A stretch of DNA of 9,698 nucleotides from an uncultured Actinomyces sp. GTDB taxonomy: Bacteria > Actinomycetota > Actinomycetes > Actinomycetales > Actinomycetaceae. The stretch is taken from assembly GCA_938028585.1 (NCBI GenBank), contig CALIZH010000276.1:1-9698 (forward strand), in the 5' to 3' direction. The stretch's first letter is position 1. The number at the start of each line of letters is the position of its first letter. Below are positions 7,325-9,698 of the stretch, one piece after another. Below the pieces are notes generated by a model. It worked only from the letters and a program-made list of their open reading frames with translations. It was not told where the DNA came from and searched no databases. A program made the position numbers and the translations under genes.

Positions 7325-8365
7325 ATGCGCGCTGTAGTCATGCACGAACCCGGCAACGTCACCGTCGAAGACATGCCGATGCCATCCATCCTGGAACCCA
7401 CTGACGCCATCATCAAGCTGGCGGCCACGTGCATCTGCGGCTCGGACCTGTGGCCCTACCGCGGTGCTCAGCCCGTCCACGAACGGCGCATGGGCCACGA
7501 GTACGTCGGCACGGTCACAGAGGTTGGCTCCGCCGTCACAACCGTCAAGCCCGGCGACTTCGTCGTCGGTTCCTTCTGCATTTCCTGCGGTGAGTGCGAA
7601 ATCTGCCGCGCCGGATACCCCTCGCGCTGCGCGACCGCCGCCGCCCAAGGAGATCCTTTCGTCGGCACGCGCGCAGGCGGCACCCAGGCCGAGTACGCTC
7701 GCGTGCCCCTCGCTGACGGCACGCTCGTCAAGACACCCGCCACCCCCACGTCCGAGCAGATTCCCTCGCTCCTGGCCGCCTCCGATGTGCTCGGCACCGG
7801 CTGGTTCGCCGCCGACGAGGCCGGGGCTGGTCCCGGCACAACTATCGTCATCGTGGGCGACGGGGCCGTGGGCCTGGGCGCGATCATCGGCGCCCGCCAG
7901 CTGGGCGCATCCCGCATCATCGCGATGTCGCGCCACGCGGACCGCCAGGCGCTGGCTCTTGAGTTCGGGGCGACCGACATCGTCGAAGAGCGCGGCGAGG
8001 AGGGCATCGCCCGCATCAAGGAACTGACAGACGGCCTGGGCGCTGACGGCGTCGTCGAGGCGGTGGGCAACGAAGCATCCTTCGACCAAGCTCTGGGCTG
8101 CGTGCGCCCCGGTGGCCACCTGTCATTCGTGGGCGTTCCCCACGGCGTCTCCCTAGACATGAGTCGCATGTTTAGTGCGGAGGTGCACATGTTCGGCGGT
8201 CCCGCTGCCGTGCGCAAGTACCTGCCGACCATGATTGATCTGATCTACCGCGGTGAGATCAACCCGGGTGCCGTCTTCGACTTAGTCCTGCCGCTTGAGC
8301 AAGCCGCCGAAGGTTATTCCGCAATGGACGAGCGCCGCGCAACAAAGGTGATGTTGACACTCTAA
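7325..8365 (+). CDS. Zinc-dependent medium-chain alcohol dehydrogenase
   Basis: NAD(P)-dependent oxidoreductase of the medium-chain, zinc-binding family (346 aa, usual length), probably cytoplasmic; the substrate cannot be read from sequence. It is closest in style to the threonine-dehydrogenase/formaldehyde-dehydrogenase-like branch. Catalytic zinc residues are C38 (CICGSD) and H58-E59 (GHEYVG), with D154 near the expected fourth-ligand region. The structural zinc lobe is C88-x2-C91-x2-C94-x7-C102, with an additional C85. The Rossmann motif is GDGAVG (178-183). Strand two ends in AMSRH (200-204) rather than with an acidic residue, which favours NADPH over NADH (inference). It has its own Shine-Dalgarno and a TTGACG -35, and a 13-bp hairpin follows its stop. 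Two 60-bp lines counted inside the gene are 72% GC with heavy C-ending codon use, well above neighbours. This suggests recent acquisition or strong codon selection. Confidence 0.93.
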   Translation: MRAVVMHEPGNVTVEDMPMPSILEPTDAIIKLAATCICGSDLWPYRGAQPVHERRMGHEYVGTVTEVGSAVTTVKPGDFVVGSFCISCGECEICRAGYPSRCATAAAQGDPFVGTRAGGTQAEYARVPLADGTLVKTPATPTSEQIPSLLAASDVLGTGWFAADEAGAGPGTTIVIVGDGAVGLGAIIGARQLGASRIIAMSRHADRQALALEFGATDIVEERGEEGIARIKELTDGLGADGVVEAVGNEASFDQALGCVRPGGHLSFVGVPHGVSLDMSRMFSAEVHMFGGPAAVRKYLPTMIDLIYRGEINPGAVFDLVLPLEQAAEGYSAMDERRATKVMLTL

Positions 8366-8386
8366 TCACCAGCTCCGTCAACTCTC

Positions 8387-8417
8387 AGTGCCCTGTCTTC
8401 AGTCAAGACAGGGCGCT
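8387..8417 (+). terminator. Inverted repeat after the dehydrogenase gene, probable terminator
   Basis: The arms GCCCTGTCTT (8390-8399) and AAGACAGGGC (8405-8414) are perfectly complementary around the loop CAGTC. As plus-strand RNA the stem extends to 13 bp through A-U, G-C and one U-G pair. It starts 21 nt after the dehydrogenase stop and has no U-tract. It ends 11 nt before the next start codon and overlaps that gene's probable -10, so it could instead be, or also be, an operator for the metal transporter. Confidence 0.6.
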
Positions 8418-8422
8418 ATGCT
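8417..8422 (+). promoter_or_regulatory. Possible -10 element for a leaderless transporter mRNA
   Basis: TATGCT (4 of 6 to TATAAT) is followed by exactly six bases, TGCCTC, and then ATG 8429. Transcription would begin on the start codon. No Shine-Dalgarno is present outside the hairpin arm. The expected -35 position falls in the hairpin and does not resemble TTGACA, so an activator or an extended -10 would be needed. Confidence 0.35.
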
Positions 8423-8428
8423 TGCCTC

Positions 8429-9466
8429 ATGCGTTCTTCACTCACTCCTTCTCCCCAAGACGAACATCTGGCGGCTCCGTGTGTACCCGGGGTGAAGGAA
8501 GATCCCTGTGCAGAGTCACTGAACACCATTGACGGACGCACTGAATCCACAACGCATTCCCACGGTCACGATCATTCGCACGGACATGCTGCCTCTCGAA
8601 AGAGGCTTGCGATTGCGCTGGCAATTACAGGGACGATTTTCATCGCAGAACTTGTTGCCGCTTTCTTCACATCTTCTTTGTCTCTTGCGGCCGATGCCGG
8701 ACACATGGCGGTTGATTCTGCCGGGCTCGTCATCGCTTTTATCGCGACAACGCTTGCTTTGCGTCCCCGCGATAACCGGCGGACATGGGGATGGGCACGA
8801 TCGGAAGTTCTTGCCGCAGCCTTCCAAGCTGGCATGTTGGTCATCATCAGTCTTTTGGTTGCGGTTGAAGGCATTCAGCGCTTGCTCTCCCCCGTTGAGG
8901 TCCATGCAACACCCATGCTGTGGGTTGGAATTTTAGGTTTGGTGGCAAACGCGCTCTCACTCTTGGTCCTGATCGGTGGACACCATGCATCCCTCAATAT
9001 GCGCGCTGCCATTCTTGAAGTGGCCAATGATGCCTTGGGGTCCCTGGCGGTCATCATTGCTGCAATCGTTGAATTGATCGGCGGATGGAATCGCGCAGAT
9101 GCCGTGGCCTCGATCTTCATCGCACTGCTTATGGCTCCGCGAGCCTGCATGCTACTACTTCGCACTCTGCGAATTTTGATGGAGGAAGTGCCCGAGGAAA
9201 TCGATCTTGCACAGGTCCGCCAGCACATGCTGTCGATTCCGCTAGTCGAGGAGGTCCACGACCTTCACGTGAGCTCAGTGGCTTCGAACCTCATCACCGT
9301 CACCGCACATATTGAGGTTGCCGAGGCCGTCACCGCCAGCCAACGAGACCAGATCATTCACTCACTGAACGAATGCGCGATGCACCATTTCCCCGTTGAA
9401 ATCGCGCACTCAACCTTCCAGGTCGAATCAATCTCCCACGCAAAACACGAGCACCTTCAACACTAA
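8429..9466 (+). CDS. Cation diffusion facilitator, probable zinc/cobalt efflux protein
   Basis: Inner-membrane metal/proton antiporter of the CDF family (345 aa), expected to export Zn2+ or Co2+. The cytoplasmic N-terminus has a histidine-rich metal-binding stretch (HSHGHDHSHGH, 43-53). Six hydrophobic segments follow at roughly 59-79, 86-109, 127-148, 163-183, 195-218 and 222-241. Transport-site residues are H92-x3-D96 in TM2 (DAGHMAVD) and E197-x3-D201 in TM5 (LEVANDALGS), where classical CzcD/ZitB proteins have H-x3-D. The C-terminal ferredoxin-like domain (about 258-335) includes HDLHV (277-281), and the tail HAKHEHLQH is again His-rich. The first 40 residues look low-complexity, but no better start is evident. 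GTG at codon 22 is possible and would keep the His stretch. No metal regulator gene is adjacent. Confidence 0.93.
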   Translation: MRSSLTPSPQDEHLAAPCVPGVKEDPCAESLNTIDGRTESTTHSHGHDHSHGHAASRKRLAIALAITGTIFIAELVAAFFTSSLSLAADAGHMAVDSAGLVIAFIATTLALRPRDNRRTWGWARSEVLAAAFQAGMLVIISLLVAVEGIQRLLSPVEVHATPMLWVGILGLVANALSLLVLIGGHHASLNMRAAILEVANDALGSLAVIIAAIVELIGGWNRADAVASIFIALLMAPRACMLLLRTLRILMEEVPEEIDLAQVRQHMLSIPLVEEVHDLHVSSVASNLITVTAHIEVAEAVTASQRDQIIHSLNECAMHHFPVEIAHSTFQVESISHAKHEHLQH

Positions 9467-9613
9467 AACCATTTTTCGGCTCTACGCTCTTCGTTTCTCT
9501 CAGGCTGCTCAGGGATAGACCCACACACGGGCACTGTGCACGTATAAGCGAGGGCCGCAGCCACTGCCTCGGCAATGACCACAGCCCTCGAACGTTTACT
9601 CAGCCGTCTAACG
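9467..9613. other. Convergent gap between the transporter and pgi
   Basis: These 147 bp separate the stop of the transporter (+) from the stop of pgi (-). Apart from the hairpin at 9549-9590 I see only a weak CACA/TGTG element near 9521-9540. There is no clear plus-strand terminator for the transporter. A frame open through this gap on the minus strand is not credible because it overlaps the hairpin and the pgi end. Confidence 0.5.
9549..9590 (-). terminator. Long hairpin downstream of pgi, probable terminator
   Basis: As minus-strand RNA, position 1 (9590) to 42 (9549) folds into 19 consecutive pairs closing a CGAG tetraloop. The outer seven are CGAGGGC/GCCCUCG. Five inner pairs are G-U wobbles. 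On the plus strand those five would be A-C mismatches, so the structure belongs to the pgi transcript. It starts 23 nt after the pgi stop. The following CUUAU is only weakly U-rich. Confidence 0.65.
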
Positions 9614-9698
9614 TCAGCGATTCGCGCGGTAGAACTCGATGAGCGAACGAGTCGAGGAATCCTGTTGGTCCAAAACGCTCTGGTCACCCTCGATTGCG
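9614..9698 (-). CDS. pgi: Glucose-6-phosphate isomerase, C-terminal end (partial)
   Basis: The minus strand enters from the right edge with a frame coding 27 residues, ending QQDSSTRSLIEFYRANR and TGA (9616-9614). The D-S-S-T-x-x-L-I-x-x-Y-R pattern is the conserved extreme C-terminus of bacterial glucose-6-phosphate isomerase (E. coli ends with HDSSTNGLINRYKAW). The enzyme interconverts glucose 6-phosphate and fructose 6-phosphate in cytoplasmic glycolysis. Only the tail is visible, so the identification rests on one motif. A strong hairpin follows, consistent with a real gene end. Confidence 0.75.
   Translation of the reverse strand, partial: AIEGDQSVLDQQDSSTRSLIEFYRANR

Noticed and set aside
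7190..8119. Open 309-codon frame on the minus strand opposite the dehydrogenase gene
   Set aside because: It is antisense to a clearly recognisable zinc dehydrogenase, has glycine/alanine/histidine-aspartate-rich filler composition, no ribosome binding site, and is explained by the gene's high GC, which removes stop codons.
7468..8232. Open 254-codon minus-strand frame rich in Arg, Ser and Pro
   Set aside because: Same cause as the longer antisense frame; two incompatible open frames on the same strand of one gene are typical GC shadows.
9463..9687. 74-codon minus-strand frame across the pgi end and the gap beyond it
   Set aside because: It runs out of frame over the pgi C-terminus and straight through the hairpin at 9549-9590; no SD before its start.
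1..9698. A dedicated defence, mobile or biosynthetic system
   Set aside because: Every long gene belongs to a widespread housekeeping or metabolic family; I see no transposase, integrase, toxin-antitoxin pair, CRISPR repeat or cluster logic linking them.

Overview
This window looks like ordinary chromosome from a high-GC Gram-positive bacterium (Actinomycetota). The protein sequences, moderate GC (about 53-65% in the stretches I counted, roughly 70% in one gene), GTG starts, and several genes whose -10-like hexamer sits almost on the start codon all fit. My best guess is the family Actinomycetaceae (Schaalia/Actinomyces type). That guess comes from protein feel, not a search.

Left part, all on the minus strand. 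Transcription runs galK (galactokinase, 4410-5648), then pth (peptidyl-tRNA hydrolase, 3720-4328), then mfd (transcription-repair coupling factor, 87-3719). It continues toward a further gene whose first ten codons lie at 1-32 behind a very good ribosome binding site. The pth stop and mfd start abut exactly (TAA then GTG), so these two are probably translationally coupled. A 17-bp RNA hairpin lies between galK and pth and probably separates galK from the pth-mfd unit.

Middle. A 2H-phosphoesterase (2'-5' RNA ligase-like, 5807-6349, +) is divergent from galK across a 158-bp gap. It converges on xthA (exodeoxyribonuclease III/AP endonuclease, 6354-7184, -) with only 4 bp between the two stop codons. 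xthA is divergent from a zinc-dependent medium-chain alcohol dehydrogenase (7325-8365, +), which has a clear Shine-Dalgarno, a plausible promoter and a short inverted repeat upstream.

Right part. A cation diffusion facilitator (probable Zn/Co efflux, 8429-9466, +) follows the dehydrogenase after a perfect terminator-like inverted repeat. The last 85 bases hold the C-terminus of glucose-6-phosphate isomerase (pgi) on the minus strand. It is followed downstream by a 19-bp hairpin that is fully paired only as minus-strand RNA.

There is no intergenic stretch above 300 bp, and I see no tRNA/rRNA, insertion sequence, phage gene or CRISPR array. Two genes are DNA repair (mfd, xthA) and two are sugar metabolism (galK, pgi), but the layout does not suggest one dedicated system. 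I did not find a convincing undescribed system. The most interesting signals are the three intergenic hairpins, two of which end within 12 nt of the next start codon, the apparent leaderless starts, and the compositionally distinct dehydrogenase.
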